Origin: Acidovorax sp.
GTDB lineage: Bacteria; Pseudomonadota; Gammaproteobacteria; Burkholderiales; Burkholderiaceae_C
NCBI GenBank assembly: GCA_018780365.1
Contig: JADMJR010000113.1
Coordinates: 1 to 47,260 of the forward strand
Reading direction: 5' to 3'
DNA length: 47,260 bases
Shown here: positions 32,161 to 42,431 of the stretch, one piece after another
Position numbering within the stretch: the first letter of the stretch is position 1
Layout: every line of letters starts with the position of its first letter
Notes under the pieces: generated by a model
The model's database searches: none
Seen by the model: only the letters and a program-made list of their open reading frames with translations
Told to the model about the DNA's origin: nothing
Program-made: the position numbers and the translations under genes

Positions 32161-35112
32161 GTGCCCGCATCTACCCCCACCCCTTCCCGTCGACCCATGA
32201 CCGCCTTTATGGCGGTATTTGTATTGACGGCAATCTGTGCGGGCGCGTTGATATGGACCCTGGAGCGTCAGGAGCGCGCTCAGCAACGCACGCAGGCCGC
32301 AGACATGGCCGGTGACCATGTGCAAGCACTGCAACGGGCCATAGAACTGGGCCTGTCGGCCAACAACGCACTGGTGGCCCTGGTCCGCCAGGGGCAGGGG
32401 AATGTCACCCAGTTCGAGGAAGTGGGCACGCAGATGCTGCCGTTCTACCCAGGCATCGCAGCCATGGGACTCTCGCCCGGAGGGGTCGTGCGGCAGGTGG
32501 TGCCCCGGCAGGGCAACGAGAACCTGATCGGCTTTGATCAGCTCAAAGACCCACGGCAAAGCGCCGAGTCAATCCGCGCACGGGATACGGGCCTGCTCAC
32601 ACTGGCTGGCCCCATAGAGCTCGTCCAGGGCGGCTTGGGAGTCGTGGGCCGCCAGCCGGTGTACCTGGACGACGGCCAGGGGCGGCGCAGCTTCTGGGGG
32701 TTTACCTACGTCACCATCCGCCTGCCCGAGGTGCTGGCGGCCACCCGGCTACCCCAGCTCACTGAACGCGGCTATCACTACCGCCTGTGGCGCGTACGGC
32801 CCGACACTGGCGAAGAGCAGACCATTACCGCCTCCAGCCCTCCTCCCGGAAACGATGCAGAGGGCCGCTCATTGACACTGCCCAACGGACAATGGACGCT
32901 GAGCCTCGCACCCGCCAAGGGCTGGGGTGCGCCGGCCGTGTTGGCCCTGCGCTGCACCCTGGGTCTACTTTTCGCACTGCTGATGGCCTACCTCGCCCGC
33001 CTGCTCGTGGCCCTGAAGGCACACGAACGCGGTCTGGCCTTCCAGGTCGCCCAGCGCACTTCCGAGATCCAGGCCACCCAACAGCAGCTGCGGGCCACCA
33101 TTGATGCTATCCCTGACCCCTTGTTCGAGTTGGATCAGGAAGGGCGCTATTGCAGCGTGCACAGCCAGCGCGCTGAGCTGCTGATGGAGCCAGCCGACCA
33201 GCTGATCGGACGCAATGTGACCGAGGTGCTGCCCGCCCTGGCAGCGCTGTCGGTCATGGACGTGTTGAACGAAGCCCAAACCCAGGGCTGGTCCACCGGG
33301 CGGCAGATCATGCTGGACTTGCCAAGCCTAGGGACCACTTGGTTCGAACTGTCAGCAGCCCGCAAACCGGGCTCTGCTGGCACCACTCCCCGCTTCATCC
33401 TGCTGTCGCGCGACATCACAGAGCGCAAACGATCGCAGGAGCAACTGCAGCTAACCGCCCAGGTGTTCGACCAGAGCAGCGAGGCCATAGTGATCGCCGA
33501 CGCCTCCCATACCATCGTGCGCATCAACCGGGCGTTCAGCCGCATCACCGGGTACCCGGAGTCCGAGGCGGTGGGTCAGTCCGTGCGCCTGCTCACCGTG
33601 GCCGAATCCACGCAAGACTTCAACGCCGATGCCGTCTACGCCCGACTCACCCAGGAGGGGCACTGGGAGGGCGAAGCCTGGGGCCGGCGCAAGGATGGCT
33701 CCACCTATCCACAGTGGCTGTCGGTGAGCCGTGTGCGCGACGGCAATGGGTCCACCACCCATTCGATCACGCTGTTCCGCGACATCACCCTGCAGCGCGA
33801 AGCGCAGGACCGTGTCCAGCGCCTGGCCCATTTCGACCCATTGACCGACCTGCCCAACCGCGCACTGCTCGCCGAACGAGCCCGGCAGCACATTAGCAAT
33901 GAGCAGGCCAAGGGCGGCACGCTGGCAATGCTGTTCCTGGACCTGGACCACTTCAAGAACGTGAACGACTCGCTAGGCCACCGGATCGGCGACATCCTGC
34001 TTGTGGCCGTTGCGCGCCGGCTGCAATCCTTGCTGAGCCCCCAGGACACTGTCTCACGCCTGGGGGGCGACGAGTTTCTGCTGCTGCTACCGTCAGCCTC
34101 GGCAGCCCATGCGGCCGAAGTGGCCACCCGGCTGCTGGCCGCCGTGGCTCAGCCTTTTCAGATCGACCCCTACGAACTCACCACCACACTGTCTGTAGGC
34201 ATTGCGATGTACCCGGCCGATGGGGATTCCTTCGACACCCTGTACCAGCGTGCGGATGCCGCCATGTACCGCGCCAAGCAGAGCGGGCGCAACCGATATG
34301 GCTTCTTCACGGCAGATCTGGAGGCCCGCACAGCCCGCGCCCTGCAGATAGAAAATGCCCTGCGCCGCGCCCTGGAGCGCAGCCAGTTTGAATTGCACTA
34401 CCAACCCCAGGTGTCGCTCATCACGCGCCAGGTCGTTGGCGCCGAGGCACTGCTGCGCTGGCGCCACCCAGAAATGGGCATGGTGTCTCCTGCAGAGTTC
34501 ATCCCCGTCGCCGAAAGCAGCGGCATGATCGTGGCAATTGGCGAGTGGGTGCTCCATACCGCCGTGAACGATGCCAAGCGGTGGCTGGACATGCAACTGC
34601 CCCTGCGGGCCATATCGGTCAACCTTTCTGCCGTGCAGTTCCGTCACCCGCAGCTTCCCGAGATGGTGACGCGCTGCCTGCAGCAGGCCGGGCTTCCCGC
34701 ACGCCGACTCGAACTGGAGCTGACCGAAGGCGCGGCTGTGGATGACCCAGCCGCCGCGCTGGCCATGATGGACCAACTGCACGACCGCGGGGTACGCCTG
34801 TCGATGGATGATTTCGGCACCGGCTATTCCTCACTGAGCTACCTCAAGCGCTTTCAGATCTACAAACTAAAAATAGACCAGTCATTTGTTCGCGACCTGG
34901 ACGACGATGCCAATGACCGTGCCATCGTGAGCGCCATCATCCGCATGGCTCAGGCGCTAGGCATGCAGACCACAGCCGAGGGCGTAGAAACTGACGGTCA
35001 GCTCGAATTTCTGCGTGAGCAGGGCTGCGATGAGGGCCAGGGCTACCTCTTCAGTCGCCCCCTGCCCGCAAATGCTTTCGAGGCCTATCTGCGTGAGCGC
35101 CTGGGCAGTTAA
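32161..35112 (+). CDS. CHASE-PAS-PAS-GGDEF-EAL cyclic-di-GMP signalling protein
   Basis: 983 residues. GTG 32161 is chosen for the AGGA nine bases upstream; ATG 32197 is an alternative. An N-terminal membrane segment is followed by a periplasmic CHASE sensor domain (about 50-250; FYPGIAAMGLSPGG, RDTGLLTLAGPIEL), a second membrane segment (about 260-280), two PAS domains, and GGDEF at about 634 in RLGGDEFLLLL. The EAL domain (EALLRWRH at about 761) has SVNLSAVQF, LELELTEG, MDDFGTGYSSLSYLKRF and KIDQSFVRDL. The residues of both catalytic sites look intact, so it may make or degrade cyclic-di-GMP. It is divergent from the olsB-like operon and shares its intergenic region with the Pho boxes. Confidence 0.93.
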   Translation: MPASTPTPSRRPMTAFMAVFVLTAICAGALIWTLERQERAQQRTQAADMAGDHVQALQRAIELGLSANNALVALVRQGQGNVTQFEEVGTQMLPFYPGIAAMGLSPGGVVRQVVPRQGNENLIGFDQLKDPRQSAESIRARDTGLLTLAGPIELVQGGLGVVGRQPVYLDDGQGRRSFWGFTYVTIRLPEVLAATRLPQLTERGYHYRLWRVRPDTGEEQTITASSPPPGNDAEGRSLTLPNGQWTLSLAPAKGWGAPAVLALRCTLGLLFALLMAYLARLLVALKAHERGLAFQVAQRTSEIQATQQQLRATIDAIPDPLFELDQEGRYCSVHSQRAELLMEPADQLIGRNVTEVLPALAALSVMDVLNEAQTQGWSTGRQIMLDLPSLGTTWFELSAARKPGSAGTTPRFILLSRDITERKRSQEQLQLTAQVFDQSSEAIVIADASHTIVRINRAFSRITGYPESEAVGQSVRLLTVAESTQDFNADAVYARLTQEGHWEGEAWGRRKDGSTYPQWLSVSRVRDGNGSTTHSITLFRDITLQREAQDRVQRLAHFDPLTDLPNRALLAERARQHISNEQAKGGTLAMLFLDLDHFKNVNDSLGHRIGDILLVAVARRLQSLLSPQDTVSRLGGDEFLLLLPSASAAHAAEVATRLLAAVAQPFQIDPYELTTTLSVGIAMYPADGDSFDTLYQRADAAMYRAKQSGRNRYGFFTADLEARTARALQIENALRRALERSQFELHYQPQVSLITRQVVGAEALLRWRHPEMGMVSPAEFIPVAESSGMIVAIGEWVLHTAVNDAKRWLDMQLPLRAISVNLSAVQFRHPQLPEMVTRCLQQAGLPARRLELELTEGAAVDDPAAALAMMDQLHDRGVRLSMDDFGTGYSSLSYLKRFQIYKLKIDQSFVRDLDDDANDRAIVSAIIRMAQALGMQTTAEGVETDGQLEFLREQGCDEGQGYLFSRPLPANAFEAYLRERLGS

Positions 35113-35246
35113 GAACCCGGCCCAGCTACACCCGGAACAGCGCTCCCGCCCCTGCGACATACCCGCAGTAGGGTTGTAAGCCGGCACTGCTACACTTTGG
35201 TACAAGTTATTGAGGCCGTCTGGCCCTGCCGCCCGTACTGGTCTCT

Positions 35247-37472
35247 ATGTCTCCGCTGTACAGCGCTCCGGAATTGCAGCGTCCTGGAGTTGCCCCCGAT
35301 CCCCCCCTGCAACGCACCCTGCGTGAACAGCAGATCCTGCTCGACAGCGCGGGCGTAGGCATTGTTTTCCTGCGCCAGCGCAGCGTTGTCCGCTGCAACC
35401 AGCGGTACGCCGAAATTTTCGGCTACTCCAGCCCAGCCCGGCTGGTAGGACTCAACACTGAAGCCTTCTACCCCAACCGCGATGCGTTCCGGGAACTGGG
35501 GCGCTCAGCCTACCCCGTGCTCGCACAAGGACAGTCGTTTCGCGTGGAACGCCAACTGCGCCGCCGCGATGGCACGCTTTTCTGGGGAAGCCTCACGGGC
35601 AGGCTCATCAACCCGCACGACACCACCGAAGGCTCCATCTGGATCCTGGACGACATCGACGAGCAAAAGCGTGCCCAGGCAGCCCTGAGTGCGGCGGTTC
35701 GCGAAAAACAGCTGCTCTTTGACAGCGCCATGGTAGGCATCGTATTTCTGCGCGATCGCCACCTGACCCGGTGTAACGACCACTTTGAGCAAATGCTCGG
35801 CTTCCAGCCCGGCGAACTCATGGGCAGTTCGTCTCGACGCTGGTATGCCAGCGATGAAGCCTGGGAGGAAGTGGGCCACCGCTGCTACCCTAGTCTGGCC
35901 TCCGGACAGTCCTACGAAGGTGAAGTGGAACTGTGCCGCAAAGATGGCACGCCAGTGATCTGCGAAGTGCGCAGCAAGTCCATCGACCCGACCGATCCTT
36001 CCCAAGGGTCCATCTGGATCACCATGGACATCACCGACCGCAAACAGGCCCAGGCCGTGCTGGCCCGCGCGCACGAGGAGCTGGAACAGCAAGTACAAGA
36101 CCGCACCCGCGAGTTGCGCGAGACGGTGGACAACCTGCACCGCGAGATCAGCGACCGAAAAGCCGACCAGGAGCGCATCTACTGGCTGGCGCACTACGAT
36201 GCCCTCACCGGCCTGCCCAACCGCGCGCTGCTGGCAGAGCGTGCGCAGCAAGCCATCCAGCTAGCCCAGGAGAACAACACGCCGCTGGCCGTGATCTTTC
36301 TGGACCTGGACCATTTCAAGCATGTGAACGACTCGCTGGGCCACCGCGTGGGCGATACGCTGCTGGTCGAGATCGCCAAGCGGCTGCATGGCGTGGTACG
36401 CGACAAGGACACCGTGGCGCGTCTTGGTGGCGACGAGTTCATTTTGCTGCTGCCCGGCGCCAATGCCCATGGCGCGGCCCGCGTGGCTGGAAAACTGCAA
36501 GAGGCATCACGCCAGCACTATCAGATCGATCACCACGAGCTGACCATGGCCCCGTCCATGGGGGTCGCGCTGTTTCCTCAGGATGGTGCCGACTTCGACA
36601 CCCTCACCCAGTCGGCGGACGTGGCCATGTACCGAGCCAAACTCGATGGCCGCAACACCTTCCGGTTCTTCACCCCCGAAATGCAGGCCCAGTCGGTGCG
36701 CGCCTTGCAGTTGGAGAATGCGCTGCGCCGAGCCCTGGAACGCGACCAGCTCCGGCTGCACTACCAACCCCAGATGAGCCTGGCCACAGGCACCGTGCGC
36801 AGCGTGGAGGCCCTGCTGCGCTGGCAACACCCGCAGCTGGGGCAAGTTTCACCCGCTGAGTTCATCCCCATCGCCGAAGACAGTGGGCAGATCCTGCAGA
36901 TTGGCGAATGGGTGCTGCGCACCGCACTGGCTCAGCTCAAGGCGTGGCGCACCTGCGGCTTCCCAGGGCTCACGATGGCAGTGAATCTTTCTGCCATCCA
37001 GTTCCGCCAGCCCCAGTTGCCCGAACTCGTCAGCCGCATGCTGGCGGAGTTTGACCTGCCGCCCGATTCACTGGAGCTGGAACTGACCGAGGGCGTGGCC
37101 GTCGATGACCCACACGCCGCTGTGGCCACCATGGACCAATTGCACGCGCGAGGCGTCCGCATGTCGATGGACGACTTTGGCACCGGTTACTCGTCACTGA
37201 GCCAGCTCAAACGGTTCCAGATTTTCAAGCTCAAGATCGATCAGTCGTTCGTCCGCGACCTGGGCAACGATAGCAACGACCGCGCCATCGTGAGCGCCAT
37301 CATCCGCATGGCACAGGCGCTAGGCATCCGAACCACGGCCGAGGGGGTCGAAACAGAATGCCAACTGGCGTTCCTGCACGCGCAAGGATGTGATGAGGCC
37401 CAGGGCTACCACTTCAGCACGCCGCTGCCTGCAGCGGAGCTGGAGGTCTTCATGCGCCAGCACCTGCACTGA
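35247..37472 (+). CDS. PAS-PAS-GGDEF-EAL cyclic-di-GMP signalling protein
   Basis: 741 residues, cytoplasmic, no membrane segment. Two PAS domains are internally repeated: QQILLDSAGVGIVFLRQRSVVRCN (about 28-51) and KQLLFDSAMVGIVFLRDRHLTRCN (about 150-175). A coiled coil follows (AHEELEQQVQDRTRELRETVDNLHREI), then GGDEF (RLGGDEFILLL, about 393) and EAL (EALLRWQH, about 520) with the ELTE, DDFGTGYSS and KIDQSFVRDL motifs intact. Its C-terminal half closely resembles that of the preceding gene (shared stretches such as NDRAIVSAIIRMAQALG), indicating tandem duplication with different sensor halves. It lies 134 bp downstream of that gene. Start ATG 35247 lacks a strong ribosome site. Confidence 0.93.
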   Translation: MSPLYSAPELQRPGVAPDPPLQRTLREQQILLDSAGVGIVFLRQRSVVRCNQRYAEIFGYSSPARLVGLNTEAFYPNRDAFRELGRSAYPVLAQGQSFRVERQLRRRDGTLFWGSLTGRLINPHDTTEGSIWILDDIDEQKRAQAALSAAVREKQLLFDSAMVGIVFLRDRHLTRCNDHFEQMLGFQPGELMGSSSRRWYASDEAWEEVGHRCYPSLASGQSYEGEVELCRKDGTPVICEVRSKSIDPTDPSQGSIWITMDITDRKQAQAVLARAHEELEQQVQDRTRELRETVDNLHREISDRKADQERIYWLAHYDALTGLPNRALLAERAQQAIQLAQENNTPLAVIFLDLDHFKHVNDSLGHRVGDTLLVEIAKRLHGVVRDKDTVARLGGDEFILLLPGANAHGAARVAGKLQEASRQHYQIDHHELTMAPSMGVALFPQDGADFDTLTQSADVAMYRAKLDGRNTFRFFTPEMQAQSVRALQLENALRRALERDQLRLHYQPQMSLATGTVRSVEALLRWQHPQLGQVSPAEFIPIAEDSGQILQIGEWVLRTALAQLKAWRTCGFPGLTMAVNLSAIQFRQPQLPELVSRMLAEFDLPPDSLELELTEGVAVDDPHAAVATMDQLHARGVRMSMDDFGTGYSSLSQLKRFQIFKLKIDQSFVRDLGNDSNDRAIVSAIIRMAQALGIRTTAEGVETECQLAFLHAQGCDEAQGYHFSTPLPAAELEVFMRQHLH

Positions 37473-37515
37473 ACAGTTGGCGAAAGAGACCCCGTGGGGC
37501 AGACAACCGCCCCGC

Positions 37516-38049
37516 CTAATCCAGCCATTTCTGAAAGAACTGCGCCGACCCCATCTGCGGGTCCAGCGTGTAGGCCGCAAACCCCTCCCGGTCGTACGAG
37601 CGGATCGCACTCCGGTTGCCCGACAGTACCTCTAACGTGAGCTTGCAGGCCCCACGCGCCCGGGCCATGGCCTCGACCTCCTGCAGCATGCGCTGCGCAA
37701 TACGGTGCCCACGCCAGGCCGAAACCACCACCACATCGTGCACATTGACGAGAGGTCGGCAGGCGAAGGTCGAGAACCCTTCAAAGCAGTTGATCAACCC
37801 CACAGCAGTTTCCGCCCCTGGTGTCGAGGTCGCATCGTCCACCCAGGCCATGATGCTGAATGCCTGGGGACGTTGGTGCAGCGCCTGGGCCAGCCCTTGC
37901 CGGACCTCGGCCCTCAGGGGCTGGCCACCGCCTGCCGCATCCTGCGCATACCCGTCGAGCAACGCCACCAACGCGGTGGCGTCACGGGGGTCGGCGTAGT
38001 CCACCCGTCGGACGGTGATGCGGGGTGTTGTGGAAAAAATCTGTGTCAC
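37516..38049 (-). CDS. GNAT-family N-acetyltransferase
   Basis: 177 residues. GTG 38049 has GGAG six bases upstream. The acetyl-CoA pocket is formed by VHDVVVVSAWRGHRIAQRMLQEVEAMARARG, with the R/Q-x-x-G-x-G/A-like turn RGHRIA, followed by CKLTLEVLSGNRSAIRSYDREGFAAY, a typical C-terminal GNAT strand and helix. Substrate is unknown. It stands alone, downstream of glmM on the same strand (70 bp) and convergent with the GGDEF-EAL gene. Its nearness to glmM does not imply a cell-wall role. Confidence 0.88.
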   Translation of the reverse strand: MTQIFSTTPRITVRRVDYADPRDATALVALLDGYAQDAAGGGQPLRAEVRQGLAQALHQRPQAFSIMAWVDDATSTPGAETAVGLINCFEGFSTFACRPLVNVHDVVVVSAWRGHRIAQRMLQEVEAMARARGACKLTLEVLSGNRSAIRSYDREGFAAYTLDPQMGSAQFFQKWLD

Positions 38050-38119
38050 GGTTCACTCCAGCGGCTCACGACGATGAGAATGGCGGTGCTGTGGGCTCCT
38101 GGCGCTACGCCTAGCCGCA

Positions 38120-39454
38120 TCACCCCGCGCGGGCGGCGTCTGCCAGCCGCTGCGCACAGGAGCTGGCCAGTTGCGCATCCTGGGCCTCCACCATTACACG
38201 CAGCAAAGGCTCTGTGCCACTGGCGCGAATGAGCACGCGGCCTGAGGCACCCAGGTCCTGCTCCACCGCCTGGGTCGTGTCTGCCAAGAGGCGGTTGGAC
38301 TTCCAGTCCTGGCCCGGGGCCAGGCGAACATTGAGCAGCACTTGTGGGTACAGCGTCACACCGCTCAACAACTGCGCCAGCGTCTGGCCGCTGCGCACAC
38401 AGGCCTGCAGCACCTGCAGAGCGCTTACGAGGCCGTCACCCGTGGTGTGGCGGTCCAAAGCCAGCAAATGGCCAGAGCCTTCGCCTCCAAGCACCCAATG
38501 GTGGCGTGCCAGCTCTTCAAGCACGTAGCGGTCGCCCACCTTGGCGCGCACAAACTTCACGCCTCGGGCCTGCAAAGCTACCTCGACAGCCATGTTGGTC
38601 ATCAGGGTACCCACCACACCAGGCACATGCTCGTCACGGCCCATGCGGTCCGAGGCCATCAGGTACAGCAGTTCATCGCCGTTGTACAGGCGCCCCATGG
38701 CGTCTACAACCTGCAGGCGATCCGCATCGCCATCCAGCGCGATCCCATAGTCCGCACGGTTGGCGCGCACAGCACGCACCAGGGCATCGGGATGTGTTGC
38801 TCCCACTTCATGGTTGATGTTCAGACCATCGGGCGCGCACCCGATCGAAAGGACTTCGGCGCCAAGCTCATGAAACACCTTGGGAGCCACCTGGTAAGCC
38901 GCGCCATGGGCGGCATCCACCACGATCTTCACCCCCTTGAGAGTCAGATCCTGCGGAAAGGTGCTCTTGCAGAACTCGATATAACGCCCCGCTGCATCAT
39001 CCAACCGCCGCGCCTTGCCCAGGCTGGCCGAGTCGGCCCACACCGGAGACTCCCCCAGGGCCTCCTCAACCGCGAGCTCCCAGGCATCTGACAGCTTGGT
39101 GCCCTGTGCACTGAAGAACTTGATGCCGTTGTCGGGGTACGGGTTGTGGCTCGCGCTGATGACCACACCCAAACTGGCCCGCTGGGCACGGGTCAGGTAG
39201 GCCACGCCGGGGGTCGGCAGCGGCCCCAGCAGCACCACATCCACCCCAGCAGAGTTGAAACCTGACTCCAGCGCGCTCTCCAGCATATAGCCCGAAATGC
39301 GGGTGTCCTTGCCAATCAGCACCGTTGGACGCTCTTCTGTCTGACGCAACACCCGGCCCACCGCGTGGGCCAGGCGCAATACGAAATCTGGCGTGATGGG
39401 CGGCTGCCCCACCGTGCCACGGATGCCATCGGTTCCAAAATACTGGCGCGTCAT
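38120..39454 (-). CDS. glmM: Phosphoglucosamine mutase
   Basis: 444 residues, like E. coli GlmM (445). It begins [20 protein letters not shown]. The active phosphoserine is S102 in [17 protein letters not shown]. The Mg2+-binding loop is [13 protein letters not shown] at about 240, the sugar-binding loop GGEGSGHLL, and the phosphate-binding loop [16 protein letters not shown] is near the C-terminus. It converts glucosamine-6-phosphate to glucosamine-1-phosphate for peptidoglycan and LPS precursors. It lies 97 bp downstream of folP, the standard folP-glmM order. Confidence 0.97.
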   Translation of the reverse strand: MTRQYFGTDGIRGTVGQPPITPDFVLRLAHAVGRVLRQTEERPTVLIGKDTRISGYMLESALESGFNSAGVDVVLLGPLPTPGVAYLTRAQRASLGVVISASHNPYPDNGIKFFSAQGTKLSDAWELAVEEALGESPVWADSASLGKARRLDDAAGRYIEFCKSTFPQDLTLKGVKIVVDAAHGAAYQVAPKVFHELGAEVLSIGCAPDGLNINHEVGATHPDALVRAVRANRADYGIALDGDADRLQVVDAMGRLYNGDELLYLMASDRMGRDEHVPGVVGTLMTNMAVEVALQARGVKFVRAKVGDRYVLEELARHHWVLGGEGSGHLLALDRHTTGDGLVSALQVLQACVRSGQTLAQLLSGVTLYPQVLLNVRLAPGQDWKSNRLLADTTQAVEQDLGASGRVLIRASGTEPLLRVMVEAQDAQLASSCAQRLADAARAG

Positions 39455-39551
39455 GTTGTAGCGTCTCCTCGTGTTGATCTCGTTGTTGCTCTCATGGCCG
39501 GCGGCGGGGCATCACCTCACGCACGGTGGGTGGTCGCCCCCTAAGTCATCG

Positions 39552-40424
39552 TCAGCCAGCCCGCTGCATGGCAGACCACACGGCCAGCGCCGCCACCGTC
39601 TCTCTCACGTCATGCACGCGCACCACCGATGCACCGCGCTCCACAGCCAAAACGGCGGCGGCCACGCTAGGCACCATGCGCTGACCCACCTCCCACCCGG
39701 TCACAACGCCCAAAGACGACTTGCGCGACCAGCCGGCCAGCAAAGGATAGCCTGCGGTCAGCAAGGCGTCTTGCTTGGCCAGCAAGGCAAAGTTCTGCTC
39801 CACCGTTTTGCCAAAACCAATACCCGGATCCAAGAGAATCCGCGTCTTTTCGACCCCCCGGGCCATCAAGTTGTGCGCCTGCAGCTCCAAAAATGATAGC
39901 ACCTGAGACACAACATCACCATCCATCGGCGCAGTCTGCATGGTCTGAGGATCGCGGTGCATGTGCATCAGGCACACCCCACATTGCGGGTGCTCCGCCA
40001 CCACGCCCAGCGCACCCGGCTGCCGCAAGGCCCAGATATCGTTGACGATGTCAGCCCCGAGATCCAGCACAGCCCGCATCACCGCGGGCTTGTAGGTGTC
40101 CACAGACACAGGAACCCCCAGGGCAACGGCTTCACTCACCAGCGGCACGACACGGGCGAGCTCCTCGTCCAGAGGCACCGCCGGACTACCGGGGCGGGTG
40201 GACTCCCCTCCAATATCCAGGATATCGGCCCCGTCCTTGAGAAGTTGCTCGCAGTGCCGCAGGGCCGCCGCCGTGGTGCCATTGCGCCCGCCATCGAAAA
40301 AGGAATCAGGTGTAACGTTGACAATGCCCATGACCTGGGGCCGGTCAAGGTCAATGGAGAAGCGAGAGGTCTGCCAGATCATGAATTCATCAAAAGAAGC
40401 AACGAGGCGCGATTGCGTCGCCAT
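39552..40424 (-). CDS. folP: Dihydropteroate synthase
   Basis: 290 residues from ATG 40424; a GTG two codons earlier and an ATG at 40382 are also in frame. Signatures are VMGIVNVTPDSFFDGG (pterin phosphate loop 1), DILDIGGESTRPGS (loop 2), SVDTYKPAVMRAVLDLGADIVNDI, LLDPGIGFGKT and AGWSRKSSLG, ending in VVRVHDVRETVAAL. It condenses the pterin diphosphate with p-aminobenzoate in folate synthesis and is the sulfonamide target. Bases 39861-39901, coding for about FLELQAHNLMAR, resemble the end of the dispersed repeat seen elsewhere in the window. Confidence 0.95.
   Translation of the reverse strand: MATQSRLVASFDEFMIWQTSRFSIDLDRPQVMGIVNVTPDSFFDGGRNGTTAAALRHCEQLLKDGADILDIGGESTRPGSPAVPLDEELARVVPLVSEAVALGVPVSVDTYKPAVMRAVLDLGADIVNDIWALRQPGALGVVAEHPQCGVCLMHMHRDPQTMQTAPMDGDVVSQVLSFLELQAHNLMARGVEKTRILLDPGIGFGKTVEQNFALLAKQDALLTAGYPLLAGWSRKSSLGVVTGWEVGQRMVPSVAAAVLAVERGASVVRVHDVRETVAALAVWSAMQRAG
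39861..39901. repeat. Possible degraded dispersed repeat inside folP
   Basis: The plus strand reads CCATCAAG, ten bases, GCAGCTCC, then AAAAATGATAGCA. Order and spacing resemble the right half of the repeat at 20147-20203, but the GCGC core is lost. Protein alignment with other DHPS sequences shows no obvious extra length here, so it could be coincidence. Confidence 0.25.
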
Positions 40425-40462
40425 CGGCACAACAAAACGCTAACGCCAAAACCATCGCCATG

Positions 40463-40486
40463 AAAAACGGGGCACAAGGCCCCGTT
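40463..40486 (-). terminator. Rho-independent terminator of the rlmE-ftsH unit
   Basis: On the minus strand, AACGGGGC-CTTGT-GCCCCGTT followed by TTT, 26 bp after the ftsH stop and before folP. Strong GC stem with a T tail in the direction of ftsH transcription, so folP-glmM likely need their own promoter or read-through. Confidence 0.85.
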
Positions 40487-40511
40487 GGAACGGCTGGACC
40501 GGCAAAGCCCC

Positions 40512-42431
40512 TCAGGCTGCCGTAGGAGCGGTGTCCGTAGCTACCGCAGGCGTGCCACCGCTGGAATTGTCGCCACCTGAGGGCGGTGTTCGTGGCGTCC
40601 AGTCCTTGGGAGGACGAGGCTCCTTGCCAGCCATGATGTCGTCGAGCTGCTCGGTATCGATGGTTTCCCATTCGAGCAGGGCCTTGGCCATCGCGTGCAT
40701 CTTGTCGCTGTTCTCTTCGATCAGGTGGCGGGCCAGGTTGTACTGCTCATCAATGATGCGGCGCACTTCCATGTCCACCTTTTCCATGGTCTGTTCGCTC
40801 ATGGTGGTGGTCTTGGTCACCGAGCGGCCCAGGAACACTTCGCCTTCGTTCTCCGCATAGACCATGGGGCCCAACGCATCCGTCATGCCGTAGCGGGTGA
40901 CCATGTCACGGGCAATGTGCGTGGCACGCTCGAAGTCGTTGCTGGCGCCGGTGGTCATCTGATTCATGAACACCTCTTCGGCGATGCGTCCACCAAACAG
41001 CATGCTGATCTGATTGAGCATGTACTCGCGGTCATAGCTGTATCGGTCCTGCGCGGGCAAGCTCATCGTCACACCCAGGGCACGGCCGCGAGGGATGATG
41101 GTGACCTTGTGCACCGGGTCGCACTTGGGCAACAGTTTGCCGATCAGCGCGTGCCCAGACTCGTGGTAAGCCGTGTTGCGGCGCTCTTCCTCGGGCATGA
41201 CCATGCTCTTGCGCTCGGGGCCCATGAGGATCTTGTCCTTGGCCTTCTCAAAGTCCTGCATCTCCACAGTGCGGGCATTGCGGCGCGCAGCCATCAGGGC
41301 CGCTTCGTTGCATAGGTTGGCCAAGTCAGCACCGCTCATCCCAGGGGTGCCACGGGCGATGATGCCCGGGGCCACGTCCTGACCAATCGGGATCTTGCGC
41401 ATGTGCACGTTCAGGATCTGCTCGCGGCCACGAATGTCGGGCAGCGTCACGTAGACTTGGCGGTCGAAGCGACCAGGGCGCAGCAAGGCAGCGTCCAGGA
41501 TGTCAGGGCGGTTGGTGGCAGCCACCACGATCACGCCCAGGTTGGTTTCAAAGCCATCCATCTCGACCAGCATCTGGTTGAGGGTTTGCTCACGCTCGTC
41601 ATTGCCACCACCCAAGCCAGCACCGCGCTGACGGCCCACGGCGTCGATTTCATCGATGAAGATGATGCAGGGGGCATTCTTCTTGGCGTTGTCGAACATG
41701 TCGCGCACGCGGGCAGCACCCACGCCGACGAACATTTCCACGAAATCAGAGCCCGATATGCTGAAGAACGGCACCTTGGCTTCGCCCGCGATGGACTTGG
41801 CCAACAAAGTTTTACCGGTACCGGGAGGGCCGACCAGCAGCAGGCCACGAGGAATGCGGCCGCCGAGTTTTTGGAACTTCTGCGGGTCTTTCAGGAAATC
41901 CACGACTTCCTTGACCTCTTCCTTGGCCTCGTCACAGCCAGCCACGTCAGCGAACGTGACCTGGTTGTTGTTCTCGTCAAGCATGCGCGCCTTGCTCTTG
42001 CCAAAGCTGAAGGCTCCACCCTTTCCGCCGCCCTGCATCTGGCGCATGAAGTACACCCACACGCCGATCAGCAGCAGCATGGGGCCCCAGCTGACCAACA
42101 GGGTCATGAGCAGGGAGCCTTCTTCGCGGGGCTTCACGTCAAACTTGACGTTGTGATTGAGAAGATCGCCCACCAAGCCCCGGTCCAACACAGAAGCATT
42201 GGTGCGGATCTTGCGGTCGTCGGTGGTGATGGCCACAATTTCGCCACCGCTCAGGCCTTCAGGGATGGTGGCGCTCTTGATACGATTGTTCCGGACTTCG
42301 TCGAGAAATTCGGAATAGCCGATGTGCCCTGCGCTGGCACCACTTCGGGTGTCAAACTGTTTGAACACCGTGAACAGCACCATGGCGATGACCAGCCATA
42401 CGGCAATTTTTGAAAACCACTGATTGTTCAA
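40512..42431 (-). CDS. ftsH: ATP-dependent membrane zinc protease FtsH
   Basis: 639 residues. A TTG at 42431 is chosen as start: it is preceded by GGAG with six bases between, and gives [20 protein letters not shown], matching the family N-terminus (usually MNNQW...). Two membrane segments (about 6-24 and 100-120) flank a periplasmic domain. The AAA+ domain has Walker A GPPGTGKT (about 202) and Walker [12 protein letters not shown], with the SRH region [20 protein letters not shown]. The zinc protease motif is HESGH at about 422. It degrades unassembled membrane proteins and regulators such as LpxC and sigma-32. The C-terminal tail is Pro/Thr/Ala-rich. It follows rlmE, the universal order. 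Confidence 0.96.
   Translation of the reverse strand: MNNQWFSKIAVWLVIAMVLFTVFKQFDTRSGASAGHIGYSEFLDEVRNNRIKSATIPEGLSGGEIVAITTDDRKIRTNASVLDRGLVGDLLNHNVKFDVKPREEGSLLMTLLVSWGPMLLLIGVWVYFMRQMQGGGKGGAFSFGKSKARMLDENNNQVTFADVAGCDEAKEEVKEVVDFLKDPQKFQKLGGRIPRGLLLVGPPGTGKTLLAKSIAGEAKVPFFSISGSDFVEMFVGVGAARVRDMFDNAKKNAPCIIFIDEIDAVGRQRGAGLGGGNDEREQTLNQMLVEMDGFETNLGVIVVAATNRPDILDAALLRPGRFDRQVYVTLPDIRGREQILNVHMRKIPIGQDVAPGIIARGTPGMSGADLANLCNEAALMAARRNARTVEMQDFEKAKDKILMGPERKSMVMPEEERRNTAYHESGHALIGKLLPKCDPVHKVTIIPRGRALGVTMSLPAQDRYSYDREYMLNQISMLFGGRIAEEVFMNQMTTGASNDFERATHIARDMVTRYGMTDALGPMVYAENEGEVFLGRSVTKTTTMSEQTMEKVDMEVRRIIDEQYNLARHLIEENSDKMHAMAKALLEWETIDTEQLDDIMAGKEPRPPKDWTPRTPPSGGDNSSGGTPAVATDTAPTAA

Noticed and set aside
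41403-42413. Plus-strand open frame opposite ftsH
   Set aside because: Shadow of a highly conserved protease gene; no ribosome site or motif.
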